Positions 43,229-51,276 of a DNA stretch of 64,000 bases are shown piece after piece. Numbering within the stretch: the first letter of the stretch is position 1; the number at the start of each line of letters is the position of its first letter. The notes under the pieces were generated by a model that was not told where the DNA came from, ran no database searches, and saw nothing but the letters and a program-made list of their open reading frames with translations. This stretch comes from CBFHSF01 sp965658445. Lineage in GTDB: Bacteria; Bacteroidota; Bacteroidia; Flavobacteriales; Schleiferiaceae. The stretch is from positions 1 to 64,000 of the forward strand of contig CBFHSF010000016.1 in the NCBI GenBank assembly GCA_965658445.1, written 5' to 3'. Made by a program: the position numbers and the translations under genes.

Positions 43229-44026
43229 TTACCAGCCTCCAGAAGCACCACCGCCTCCAAAGCCTCCACCACCAAAGCCGCCGAAGCCACCACCGCCGCC
43301 GCCTCCAAAGCCACCACCGCCGTAGGTGTGGCCGCCGCCTCCCATGGGGAAGAATATCCAGCCACCACCGCCACCGCGATTTCCAGGCCCGCCTCTGCGG
43401 TTTCTGATAATGCTAAGGACGACAAAGAAGATGATGATTAAAAAGATAATGCTCCTTCGGTTGAATTTTTCATTGCCGCGTCGGTTTCCACTTCCTTCGT
43501 AGGTGCCTGCTAATGTCTGAATGATAGCCGTTGTTCCAAGATCTAGGCCGAGGTAATAGTTGCCCTCTTTAAAGGCAGGAATCATTTCATTCTCAATGAT
43601 GAGCTTGGACTGTGCATCGGTTAGGTAGGCTTCCAAACCGTATCCATTCTGAATGCTCACCTTGCGATCTTCCACAGAGAGAAGGATAACACACCCATTG
43701 TCCTTGCCCCTTCGGCCAACGCCCCACTTTTGTCCGAGCTCGGCCGTGAACCTATTGATTTCATCCCCTTCTAGGGAATTGATAATGACGATGGCAATTT
43801 CTGTTGAGGTCGTATCAGAATAGCCCAACAGCTTATTTTCCAATGACTGATTTCTGGATTCAGAAAGCAATCCCGCAAAGTCGTTTACCAATCTAGGGGG
43901 TGACATGGGAGAGGGAATCTCCTTTCCAAGGGAACTCAATCCACTTAGGATTGTGATCAATGTGAGAAGAAGGACTTTGATTTTAGGGAAACTCATAGTG
44001 TTTGTTTCTGTGATGGGTCTCTTCAT
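43229..44026 (-). CDS. TPM domain membrane protein with Gly-rich tail (YgcG-like)
   Basis: This 265-residue protein has a signal peptide, a TPM (Psb32/phosphatase-like) domain from about residue 40 to 175 with VNDFAGLLS, EIAIVIINSLEGDEINRF and VSIQNGYGLEAYLTD, a transmembrane helix (about 190-208, SIIFLIIIFFVVLSII), and a tail of about 55 residues, nearly all Gly, Phe and Trp, ending GASGGW. This is the YgcG family plan; the function is unknown. The ATG at 44026 lies 5 bases after the previous stop; the ATG at 43996 would also give a signal peptide. It is the last gene of the M23-merR-lemA-TPM-TPM run. Confidence 0.85.
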   Translation of the reverse strand: MKRPITETNTMSFPKIKVLLLTLITILSGLSSLGKEIPSPMSPPRLVNDFAGLLSESRNQSLENKLLGYSDTTSTEIAIVIINSLEGDEINRFTAELGQKWGVGRRGKDNGCVILLSVEDRKVSIQNGYGLEAYLTDAQSKLIIENEMIPAFKEGNYYLGLDLGTTAIIQTLAGTYEGSGNRRGNEKFNRRSIIFLIIIFFVVLSIIRNRRGGPGNRGGGGGWIFFPMGGGGHTYGGGGFGGGGGGGFGGFGGGGFGGGGASGGW

Positions 44027-44031
44027 TCTAA

Positions 44032-44466
44032 TTACAATTCTCCTTTGGAAATGTCATCGGGGAGTTCATTGACGTCGTCAGACTGATAGGGGAAGTGAGC
44101 CTTGAGCTGTTCACCAGCTTCGGCAATGCCACGGCATAAGCCCTGGGTAAAGTCTCCTTTCTTAAATTCTTCAATTACGTGATCTCTCACTTCTTCCCAG
44201 AAGGATCCCCCGACTTTTTCGTGAATCCCTAGGTCTCCAATCAAAGAAAAGGCGTGGTCCTTAGTGGCTACGTAAAAGAGGATTCCGTTTCGCGCTTCCG
44301 TTTGATGCATGTTGAGGTTTTCAAAAACCTCTACCGCACGATCATAGGAAGACTTACTTCCCGTTTTTCCCTCTACGTGAACTCGAATTTCTCCGGAGGT
44401 TTGCTTCTCCGCCGTTTGAATAGCAGCTATTATTTGAGCCTCTTGTTGCTCGGTAAAAAAAGCCAT
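44032..44466 (-). CDS. Soluble TPM domain protein
   Basis: This 144-residue protein is a single TPM domain without signal peptide or membrane helix, with QTSGEIRVHVEG, ARNGILFYVATKDHAFSLIGDLGIHEKVG and a C-terminal acidic stretch. It pairs with the YgcG-like TPM protein downstream. Its ATG overlaps the lemA stop by one base (TAATG), so the two are translationally coupled. The substrate and role are unknown; the layout LemA, TPM, TPM recurs in Bacteroidota. Confidence 0.82.
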   Translation of the reverse strand: MAFFTEQQEAQIIAAIQTAEKQTSGEIRVHVEGKTGSKSSYDRAVEVFENLNMHQTEARNGILFYVATKDHAFSLIGDLGIHEKVGGSFWEEVRDHVIEEFKKGDFTQGLCRGIAEAGEQLKAHFPYQSDDVNELPDDISKGEL

Positions 44467-45056
44467 TAGAAATTTACTTCTGGAGCATTTTCTGAACCTT
44501 TCTCAGCTTCAAAAACACCCTTTTTCTCAACTCCTGCCATTCCAGCAAAAATGGAGTTAGGGAAAGCTCTGATATTACCGTTTAAATCGGAAGCCATTTT
44601 GTTGTAGCGGTTTCTCTCTACGTTTATTCGGTTTTCCGTGCCTTCCAATTGACTTTGCAACGCCAAGAAATTCTGATTGGCCTTTAGGTCAGGGTAACGC
44701 TCAATGGTTACCAAGAGTCTTCCCAAAGATTGAGAAAGCCCAGACTGTGCTTCTTGAAAATTTTGAATGGAGGAGGCATCGAGGTTAGAAGGATCAACGG
44801 TCACGGAGGTTGCTTTGGCTCTCGCCTCAATTACTGCGGTAAGAGTTTCTTGCTCAAAATCTGCATAACCCTTTACGGTGTTTACCAAATTAGGGATGAG
44901 GTCAGCGCGTCTTTGGTATGCAGACTCTACATTGGCCCATTGTCCATTAACGGCTTCATCGGCTCTCACCAATGAGTTGTATCGAGAAATGGAACATCCG
45001 CCTAACAATAAGAATAAGGCGACTACTCCGATTAAAATTTTGGTTGAATTACTCAT
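44466..45056 (-). CDS. lemA: LemA family protein
   Basis: This 196-residue protein has an N-terminal hydrophobic segment (residues 7-22) ending in a plausible lipobox GGCS (Cys21), then the LemA core with RADEAVNGQWANVESAYQRRADLIPNLVNTVKGYA, ERYPDLKANQNFLALQSQLEGTENRI and NRYNKMASDLNGNIRAFP. LemA proteins are helical, membrane-anchored and face the periplasm or outside; their function is not established. It overlaps merR upstream by 4 bases (ATGA) and the TPM gene downstream by 1 base. Confidence 0.9.
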   Translation of the reverse strand: MSNSTKILIGVVALFLLLGGCSISRYNSLVRADEAVNGQWANVESAYQRRADLIPNLVNTVKGYADFEQETLTAVIEARAKATSVTVDPSNLDASSIQNFQEAQSGLSQSLGRLLVTIERYPDLKANQNFLALQSQLEGTENRINVERNRYNKMASDLNGNIRAFPNSIFAGMAGVEKKGVFEAEKGSENAPEVNF

Positions 45057-45394
45057 GATAGGTGTTTTTTAATGTTGATCAATTCGGCTTTAATAGCCTC
45101 TAGTTTTTGGACGATGGTAACGTTAGATACCGTGTCCGAAGCATTTTCTTTGAGTTTTCTCTTGGCACCGTCAATGGTAAAACCACGTTCCTTAACCAGG
45201 TGAAAAATAATGGCAATGTTTTCTACATCCTTGCGGGTGAAGAGTCTATTGCCCTTTGCATTTTTCTTGGGTTGAATGACGTCAAACTCCTTGTCCCAAT
45301 ATCGGAGCAAGGAAGAATTAACACCGTGGTGCTTGGACACTTCGCCAATTGAGAAATATCGTTTGTCTGGATGCTTAGTCAGCAGCTCACTCAT
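45053..45394 (-). CDS. MerR family transcriptional regulator
   Basis: This 113-residue protein has an N-terminal winged helix-turn-helix (YFSIGEVSKHHGVNSSLLRYWDKEFDVIQPKK, about residues 13-44) and the rest of a MerR DNA-binding domain (FTRKDVENIAIIFHLVKERG), followed by a short coiled-coil end. It has no metal-binding cysteines, so it is unlikely to sense metal ions. It overlaps lemA by 4 bases and the M23 gene by one base. It may control its own operon. Confidence 0.85.
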   Translation of the reverse strand: MSELLTKHPDKRYFSIGEVSKHHGVNSSLLRYWDKEFDVIQPKKNAKGNRLFTRKDVENIAIIFHLVKERGFTIDGAKRKLKENASDTVSNVTIVQKLEAIKAELINIKKHLS

Positions 45395-46368
45395 TAATCG
45401 AAAGATTGATTTTCTTGAGAAGCTAATTTAATCATCTCTTCGTATTCATCCGGTGTTAAATCGTTATAAAAGAAGTTGATGGGGTTGATTTTTTTTCCGT
45501 TTTTCATCACTTCGTAATGAAGGTGAGGAGCGGTACTGGATCCCGTGCTTCCCACGTATCCAATAATATCACCGCGTTGCACCTTCTGTCCTGTCTTCAC
45601 GCTTACCTGACTCAAGTGGGCGTATAAAGTTTGGTAACCATAACCGTGATCGATAACCACGTATTTTCCATACCCTCTTCTTCCTGCATTTTTGTCTTTG
45701 GTCACTTTTCCATTTCCCGTCGCAAAAATCGGAGTTCCTGTGGGGGCAGAAAAGTCGAGACCCGCATGCATTCTGCGCGTTTTGTAAATGGGGTGAATTC
45801 TATATCCAAAACCTGAAGCTATTCGCTTTAAGTCTTTGTTAGAAACCGGTTGGATGGCGGGAATGCTAGCGAGCATTTCCTCTTTTTTCTTGGCCAATTC
45901 AATCACCTCGTCGTATGACTTGCTCTGTACATAGAGTTTTTTGGTAAGGACATCCAATTTCTTTTTGGTGTCAATCAACAAGTCAGAATTTTGAAAACCC
46001 TCTAATGTCTTGTAGCGATTGGCTCCTCCAAAACCGGCATTCCTCACTTCATTTGGAATGGGATCGGCTTCAAAAATAACTCGGTAAATATCGTCATCGC
46101 GCGTTTCCAATTGGGCAACCACTTCATCCAACTGGTGGATTCTGCTGTTTACCAATTCGTACTGCAATTTCATATTGTCTAGCTCGCGCTTGAGTTTCTT
46201 TTCTTTGGGACTGTCCACCATAAAGTCGATGGCCAAGAATAGCACAACCGCCATGATGGCTGAAGAAGCCACAAAGACTCCTACTTCTCTAAGTCTATGC
46301 TTCCACGTGCGCTCAATTTTTCGGTAGCTGAGCGTTCTAGGATCATAATAATATTTAACCTTAGCCAT
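45394..46368 (-). CDS. M23 family metallopeptidase, membrane-anchored
   Basis: This 324-residue protein has one transmembrane helix (about residues 31-50), a coiled-coil stalk (about 55-165) and a C-terminal LytM/M23 domain with the zinc ligands His201 and Asp205 (HAGLD) and His284 (HLHY), plus His251 (YAHLSQ). All catalytic residues are present, so it should cut peptidoglycan cross-links from the inner-membrane side. It is the first gene of the coupled operon M23, merR, lemA, TPM, TPM. Similar proteins help cell separation or envelope growth; which applies here is not known. Confidence 0.9.
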   Translation of the reverse strand: MAKVKYYYDPRTLSYRKIERTWKHRLREVGVFVASSAIMAVVLFLAIDFMVDSPKEKKLKRELDNMKLQYELVNSRIHQLDEVVAQLETRDDDIYRVIFEADPIPNEVRNAGFGGANRYKTLEGFQNSDLLIDTKKKLDVLTKKLYVQSKSYDEVIELAKKKEEMLASIPAIQPVSNKDLKRIASGFGYRIHPIYKTRRMHAGLDFSAPTGTPIFATGNGKVTKDKNAGRRGYGKYVVIDHGYGYQTLYAHLSQVSVKTGQKVQRGDIIGYVGSTGSSTAPHLHYEVMKNGKKINPINFFYNDLTPDEYEEMIKLASQENQSFD

Positions 46369-46383
46369 TGGCGTGTATTTTGT

Positions 46384-46391
46384 TATTTTTG
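46384..46391 (+). promoter_or_regulatory. -7 element in the alaS upstream region
   Basis: TATTTTTG fits TAnnTTTG. It lies about 98 bases before the alaS ATG at 46489, so it would give a long leader, and another promoter may exist. Confidence 0.35.
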
Positions 46392-46427
46392 CCCAAATTT
46401 CAGTAGAATCCGGGACTGTATCAGATG

Positions 46428-46435
46428 CAAAAGTA
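46428..46435 (-). promoter_or_regulatory. -7 element for the M23-merR-lemA operon
   Basis: On the minus strand this reads TACTTTTG, a TAnnTTTG match about 60 bases upstream of the M23 start. No strong -33 element was found. Confidence 0.45.
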
Positions 46436-46488
46436 ATAACTTTTTAACAGTCGGATTATTATAGGATATCAAGTAATTGAACAACAAC

Positions 46489-49098
46489 ATGTTAACATCT
46501 CGCGAAGTTCGTCAGCGATTTTTAGATTTCTTTGCCTCTAAAGGGCATGAAATCGTTCCCTCCGCTCCCTTGGTAAATAAGGATGACCCCACTCTTATGT
46601 TTATCAATGCGGGGATGAACCCCTTTAAGGATTTGTTTTTGGGAAATGCCCCTGCAACTTCTCCAAGAATTGCGGACACCCAAAAGTGTTTGCGCGTAAG
46701 CGGAAAGCACAACGACTTGGATGAGGTAGGACATGATACTTATCACCACACGCTCTTTGAGATGTTGGGGAACTGGAGTTTTGGAGATTACTTTAAGGAA
46801 GAGGCCATTGCTTGGGCTTGGGAACTTTTGACTGTGGAATTTGGCCTCAATCCTAACAACCTCTACGTAACCGTATTTGAAGGTCATGCTCCCGAAGGAT
46901 TGGAAAGAGATAACGAATCTGCCAAAGAATGGGAAAAGCACATTGCAGCAGACCGAATCATCAATGGAAATAAGAAGGACAATTTTTGGGAAATGGGAGA
47001 TATGGGACCTTGTGGCCCCTCTTCAGAAATTCACATTGACCTTCGTTCGGATGAAGAGAAAGCCAAGGTAGATGCCCGAGATCTTATCAATCACGATCAC
47101 CCACAGGTGGTTGAGATTTGGAACCTCGTGTTTATGCAGTACAATCGCAAGGCCAACGGAGAGCTGGAGCCTCTTCCCGAACAACACGTAGACACCGGTA
47201 TGGGCTTTGAACGCTTGTGTATGGCATTGCAAGGAGTTCAATCCAATTACGACACAGATATTTTCCAACCCATTATCAAATCCATTTCTGAAATCTCAGG
47301 AATGAAATATGGCGAGGATGAAAAAATTGATATTGCCCTTAGAGTGGTTTCCGATCACATTCGCGCCGTGGCCTTTGCCATTGCCGATGGTCAACTTCCT
47401 TCCAATACAGGAGCGGGGTATGTGATTCGCCGAATTTTGAGAAGAGCCATCCGCTATGGGTACAACTACCTGAAATTGGAAGAACCCTTCATGTACAAAC
47501 TCATTCAGGGACTTTCGGATCAGATGGGAGAATTCTTCCCAGAATTGAATTCTCAAAAGGCCTTGATAGAAAAGGTAATCCAAGAGGAAGAAGCCTCATT
47601 CTTGAGAACGGTTTCTCAAGGGCTATTGCGCTTGGAGCAGATTGTGGAGCAGACCCAAGGTAATGTTGTAGACGGAGCCCAAGCTTTTGAATTGTACGAC
47701 ACTTTTGGATTTCCTGTAGACTTGACCTCTCTAATTTTGAGAGAGCGTGGATATTCTTTGGACGAGGAAGGATTTGAGCGCGACATGAAAGCGCAGAAAG
47801 ATCGCTCCCGAGCCGCTACACAACTCACTACCGATGACTGGGTAACGCTTATCGAAGACGAGACGGAAGAGTTTGTAGGGTACGATGACTTAACCACGGA
47901 AGTTCGCATTGCGAAATACAGAAAGGTCGTTGCCAAGAAGAAGGAGTTTTACCAACTGATATTTACCATTACACCTTTCTACCCCGAAGGTGGGGGTCAG
48001 GTAGGAGATTCGGGAACCATTGAAGCCAATGGAGAGGTGGTATCTATTTTCGATACGAAGAAAGAAAACGGAAAGATTATTCACTTTGTAAAGGACTTGC
48101 CGAGCAATCCCAAGTTTCCCTTTACGGCTTCCGTAAACCCAACCAAGAGAAAGCGCAGTCAGGCCAATCACTCGGCCACTCACTTGCTTCACCAATCGCT
48201 TAGAGAGATTCTTGGAGACCACGTAGAGCAGAAGGGATCTTTGGTGGCACCAGATCATTTGAGATTTGATTTTTCTCACTTCCAAAAGGTTTCCACAGAA
48301 GAGCTCAACACCATAGAAAAGCAAATCAACGAGCGCATTCGCCAGAACTTCGCGCTCGAAGAATACAGAAGAATTCCCATTAAAGAGGCCAAGGACATGG
48401 GTGCCATGGCGTTGTTTGGTGAGAAGTACGGAGACACGGTTCGCGCCATTAAGTTTGGGGAGAGCGTGGAACTCTGTGGAGGAACGCATGTCCAGGCCAC
48501 GGGAGAGATTGGACTGTTCAAGTTCACTCACGAGTCTGCCGTTGCTGCGGGTATTCGTCGTGTAGAAGCCATTACGGGAGAAGCCGCCATGGAATACATT
48601 GAGGATAAATTGGAGCAGTTGGACAAAATCGCCGAGGTGGTTAAAAATCCAAAAAATCCATTGACTGCGGTTGATCAGCTCAAGGCCGAAAATTCAAAAC
48701 TTCAAAAGGAAATCGAAGCCCTTCAGAAAGAGAAGGCCCTAAGTGCTAAAGACGCTCTTTGGAACGACGCTCAAGTCATCAATAACATCCGTGTTATTGT
48801 TTCGGAAACTGACTTGGATGCTGGGTCTATTAAGGATTTGGCCTTTGCTTACAAGCAAAAGGGAGAATCTTGTTTTATGGTTTTGGGAACACAATCCAAT
48901 GGAAAGGCTCAGTTGCACGTTATGGTTTCTGAGGACCTTATTGAGAGCAAGGGTATGCACGCTGGCAAAATTGTAAAAGACCTTGCAGCCGAGATCGGTG
49001 GAGGGGGAGGTGGACAGCCTTACTTTGCTACCGCAGGAGGAAAAAAGCCAGAGGGAATGACCAATGCTTTTAATAAAGCCATCACCTTAGTATCATAG
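46489..49098 (+). CDS. alaS: Alanyl-tRNA synthetase
   Basis: This 869-residue class II synthetase (ATG at 46489; an upstream TTG at 46477 is a poor choice) charges tRNA-Ala. It has the N-terminal aminoacylation domain with VPSAPLVNKDDPTLMFINAGMN, TGMGFERL and AGYVIRRILRRA, the editing domain with HSATHLLHQSL (HxxxH) and CGGTHVQATGEIG with Cys and His ligands, and the C-terminal C-Ala domain ending GGGGGGQPYFATAGG. It lies at the divergent boundary with the M23 operon. Confidence 0.97.
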   Translation: MLTSREVRQRFLDFFASKGHEIVPSAPLVNKDDPTLMFINAGMNPFKDLFLGNAPATSPRIADTQKCLRVSGKHNDLDEVGHDTYHHTLFEMLGNWSFGDYFKEEAIAWAWELLTVEFGLNPNNLYVTVFEGHAPEGLERDNESAKEWEKHIAADRIINGNKKDNFWEMGDMGPCGPSSEIHIDLRSDEEKAKVDARDLINHDHPQVVEIWNLVFMQYNRKANGELEPLPEQHVDTGMGFERLCMALQGVQSNYDTDIFQPIIKSISEISGMKYGEDEKIDIALRVVSDHIRAVAFAIADGQLPSNTGAGYVIRRILRRAIRYGYNYLKLEEPFMYKLIQGLSDQMGEFFPELNSQKALIEKVIQEEEASFLRTVSQGLLRLEQIVEQTQGNVVDGAQAFELYDTFGFPVDLTSLILRERGYSLDEEGFERDMKAQKDRSRAATQLTTDDWVTLIEDETEEFVGYDDLTTEVRIAKYRKVVAKKKEFYQLIFTITPFYPEGGGQVGDSGTIEANGEVVSIFDTKKENGKIIHFVKDLPSNPKFPFTASVNPTKRKRSQANHSATHLLHQSLREILGDHVEQKGSLVAPDHLRFDFSHFQKVSTEELNTIEKQINERIRQNFALEEYRRIPIKEAKDMGAMALFGEKYGDTVRAIKFGESVELCGGTHVQATGEIGLFKFTHESAVAAGIRRVEAITGEAAMEYIEDKLEQLDKIAEVVKNPKNPLTAVDQLKAENSKLQKEIEALQKEKALSAKDALWNDAQVINNIRVIVSETDLDAGSIKDLAFAYKQKGESCFMVLGTQSNGKAQLHVMVSEDLIESKGMHAGKIVKDLAAEIGGGGGGQPYFATAGGKKPEGMTNAFNKAITLVS

Positions 49099-49114
49099 TT
49101 AGTATCTTAGAGAA

Positions 49115-49906
49115 ATGAAACACGCGATAAAACCAAATCACTGGCTTCGTGCCACCACATTGACCCTTTCATTATTGATGGCCTTGCCCGCCTTTGCGCA
49201 ACCCGAAGACATTGAGTACTTCACAGACGACGAGGTAGTGCACAGTAACTGGGCTTTTCAAGGATATTATAGCCCCATGTACAGTAATCGTTCATTGATT
49301 TCTGACGATATTTTCCCCACACAGGCTTTCTTCTTTTTAGATCAGAGCACCACGGGATCTTATGCGGACGACTATGGTTTGGATATTATTTACAAGCCAT
49401 CTGATGGTTTTCAGTTTGCCTTGGGGGTTTCGCGATCTAGAGGTTCCTACACTTGGGACTTCATTAAGATTGTTGACCAAATTCAGGGAGGCGGAGATAC
49501 TCTCGACATTACGTTCAAGTCAACTACGACTGCGGAGCACATCAACATTCCCTTTAGTTTTATCGTTCACCAACGCATGAATGACGATTGGTCTTTGGAA
49601 TTCGCACCCGCCATCGAGGCTAACTACCTCACCCGTTTGTACCGAGGAATTGATTACACTGGGGATGGGGAGATTTCTGACAGCACGGATACCGACATTA
49701 GCTTCGGAGATTTAACGGATCAAGCCAGAACGTGGAACTGGACGGTTGGTATTGGGGTAGGAGGTCGTTACTGGATGACCGATAAGCTATCCTTTTTCGT
49801 TCGCGGAAAACTCAGATACATGATTTTGCCCTTGATTGACAACAATGGTCCCCGTGAAGTTCTCTTCCAGTACGGTGGTCAATTCGGTATCCGCTACGAC
49901 ATATAA
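49115..49906 (+). CDS. Outer-membrane beta-barrel hypothetical protein
   Basis: This 263-residue protein has a signal peptide (cleavage near residue 28, after LPAFAQ) and an alternating pattern of aromatic and hydrophobic strands typical of a porin-like beta-barrel (for example FAPAIEANYLTRLY and VGGRYWMTDKLSFFVRGKLRYM), ending in a YDI C-terminus. I do not recognise the family. It follows alaS by 16 bases on the same strand and may be cotranscribed. It ends 21 bases before the convergent murF stop. Confidence 0.7.
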   Translation: MKHAIKPNHWLRATTLTLSLLMALPAFAQPEDIEYFTDDEVVHSNWAFQGYYSPMYSNRSLISDDIFPTQAFFFLDQSTTGSYADDYGLDIIYKPSDGFQFALGVSRSRGSYTWDFIKIVDQIQGGGDTLDITFKSTTTAEHINIPFSFIVHQRMNDDWSLEFAPAIEANYLTRLYRGIDYTGDGEISDSTDTDISFGDLTDQARTWNWTVGIGVGGRYWMTDKLSFFVRGKLRYMILPLIDNNGPREVLFQYGGQFGIRYDI

Positions 49907-49927
49907 AAAATAAGAGTAGATCGTTCT

Positions 49928-51202
49928 CTACAGAAGTTCTACCAAACTTTCCAAAGCCATTCCTCTGGAGCCCTTCAGGAGAATGGCTTTTTCTTTGGGA
50001 GGATTTTGAGACAGCCACTTGGTGAGTTGGACCTTCTTTGGAATAAGAGTGACGCGTTCGCTATGGGAAGTACATGCAGCGAAGTGTTCTCCAACGCATA
50101 TAACGGCTTCAAATTCCAATTGTGAGGCTGTATCTACCACCTTTTGATGTTCCTCCTCTGCATATTCGCCCAACTCAAACATATCACCCAGAATCACCCA
50201 TTTGGGATGGTTCATAGGAGTTTTGTCAAAGGAGTGCAGAGAGGCCAAAGTACTGCTTGGATTGGCATTGTATGCATCCAATAATAGGGAATTGTTTTCT
50301 GTGGCCTTGTGTTGCGCTCTGTTGTTTTGAGGAATGTAGGACTCAATGCCTCTTTTAATATTTTCCAAAGACACTTCAAACACTTGACCTACCGTATAGG
50401 CATATCCCAAGTTGGTGGCCTGGAAGTCGCCCAACAGATGACTCTGAATAGAGGTGCCTTCCACTTCAATTCCGGCATAGCCATTTTGTGATAGGGCTTG
50501 GATTGAATAGTCTGCTGAATTTTTGGATCCAAAAGTTACCCTGGAGATTCCCTCTGACTTTTCCATCATCATCTCATCGTCCGCATTGACCAAAGCCGTG
50601 GCGTTGTTTTCTCGGAGGTTGGCGTAGAGTTCTGACTTGCCTTTGATGACGCCTTCAACGCCTCCAAAGCCTTCCAAATGGGCCTTGCCGTAGTTAGTAA
50701 TCAAACCGTGAGTAGGCTGGCTAATGGTGCATAGAAATTCAATTTCCTTTTGGTGATTGGCGCCCATTTCTACAATGGCCATTTCAGTATCTAGGGGGAA
50801 GGAAAGTAGGGTAAGGGGAACGCCTATGTGGTTATTGAGGTTTCCATAGGTAAAGGCCGTGTCATAAGTCGTTTTTAAAACGCTGGCCAGCAATTCTTTT
50901 ACGGTGGTCTTTCCATTGGACCCAGTGAGGCCTATTACGGGGCATTTTAAATGACTTCTGTGCTCTCTTGCCAAATCTTGCAGGGCAGAGAGTACATCAT
51001 CCACCAAATACGTATTGGGACCACTGTATTCTTCTTCATCAATAACGGCTAGGGAGGCTCCCAGTTCAATGGCTTTTGATGCGAATTTATTCCCGTTAAA
51101 TGAGGGGCCTTTTAAGGCGAAGAAAATACAACCTTCAGAAATTTTGCGAGTGTCGGTAGAAACGCTACCGCTTTTTTGAAAGTGCTGATACAGGGTCGTC
51201 AT
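49928..51202 (-). CDS. murF: UDP-N-acetylmuramoyl-tripeptide--D-alanyl-D-alanine ligase
   Basis: This 424-residue Mur ligase adds D-Ala-D-Ala to the peptidoglycan precursor. The N-terminal domain (DTRKISEGCIFFALKG) recognises the nucleotide substrate, the P-loop is GLTGSNGKTTVKELLASVL, and the conserved EMGANHQKEIEFL and DAYNANPSS blocks are present. The open frame begins upstream at 51376 within gldJ, but the ATG at 51202 starts the real protein. It follows gldJ with a terminator between. Confidence 0.94.
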   Translation of the reverse strand: MTTLYQHFQKSGSVSTDTRKISEGCIFFALKGPSFNGNKFASKAIELGASLAVIDEEEYSGPNTYLVDDVLSALQDLAREHRSHLKCPVIGLTGSNGKTTVKELLASVLKTTYDTAFTYGNLNNHIGVPLTLLSFPLDTEMAIVEMGANHQKEIEFLCTISQPTHGLITNYGKAHLEGFGGVEGVIKGKSELYANLRENNATALVNADDEMMMEKSEGISRVTFGSKNSADYSIQALSQNGYAGIEVEGTSIQSHLLGDFQATNLGYAYTVGQVFEVSLENIKRGIESYIPQNNRAQHKATENNSLLLDAYNANPSSTLASLHSFDKTPMNHPKWVILGDMFELGEYAEEEHQKVVDTASQLEFEAVICVGEHFAACTSHSERVTLIPKKVQLTKWLSQNPPKEKAILLKGSRGMALESLVELL

Positions 51203-51238
51203 GGGTCGTCGTCTGCGTGGAGATGAAAATATGAGGTA

Positions 51239-51265
51239 AAAAAAAGTCCCACCGAAGTGGGACTT
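51239..51265 (-). terminator. Terminator of the gldJ transcript
   Basis: AAGTCCCAC and GTGGGACTT form a perfect hairpin around CGAA, followed on the minus strand by seven T residues. It sits 11 bases after the gldJ stop. Confidence 0.88.
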
Positions 51266-51276
51266 AAATATAGGAA

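Noticed and set aside
43202..43441. Plus-strand open frame rich in Ala, Ser and Thr
   Set aside because: It is the antisense shadow of the Gly-rich tail of the YgcG-like TPM protein.
46477..46488. TTG start for alaS
   Set aside because: The ATG at 46489 begins the conserved AlaS N-terminus, and the four added residues are not typical.
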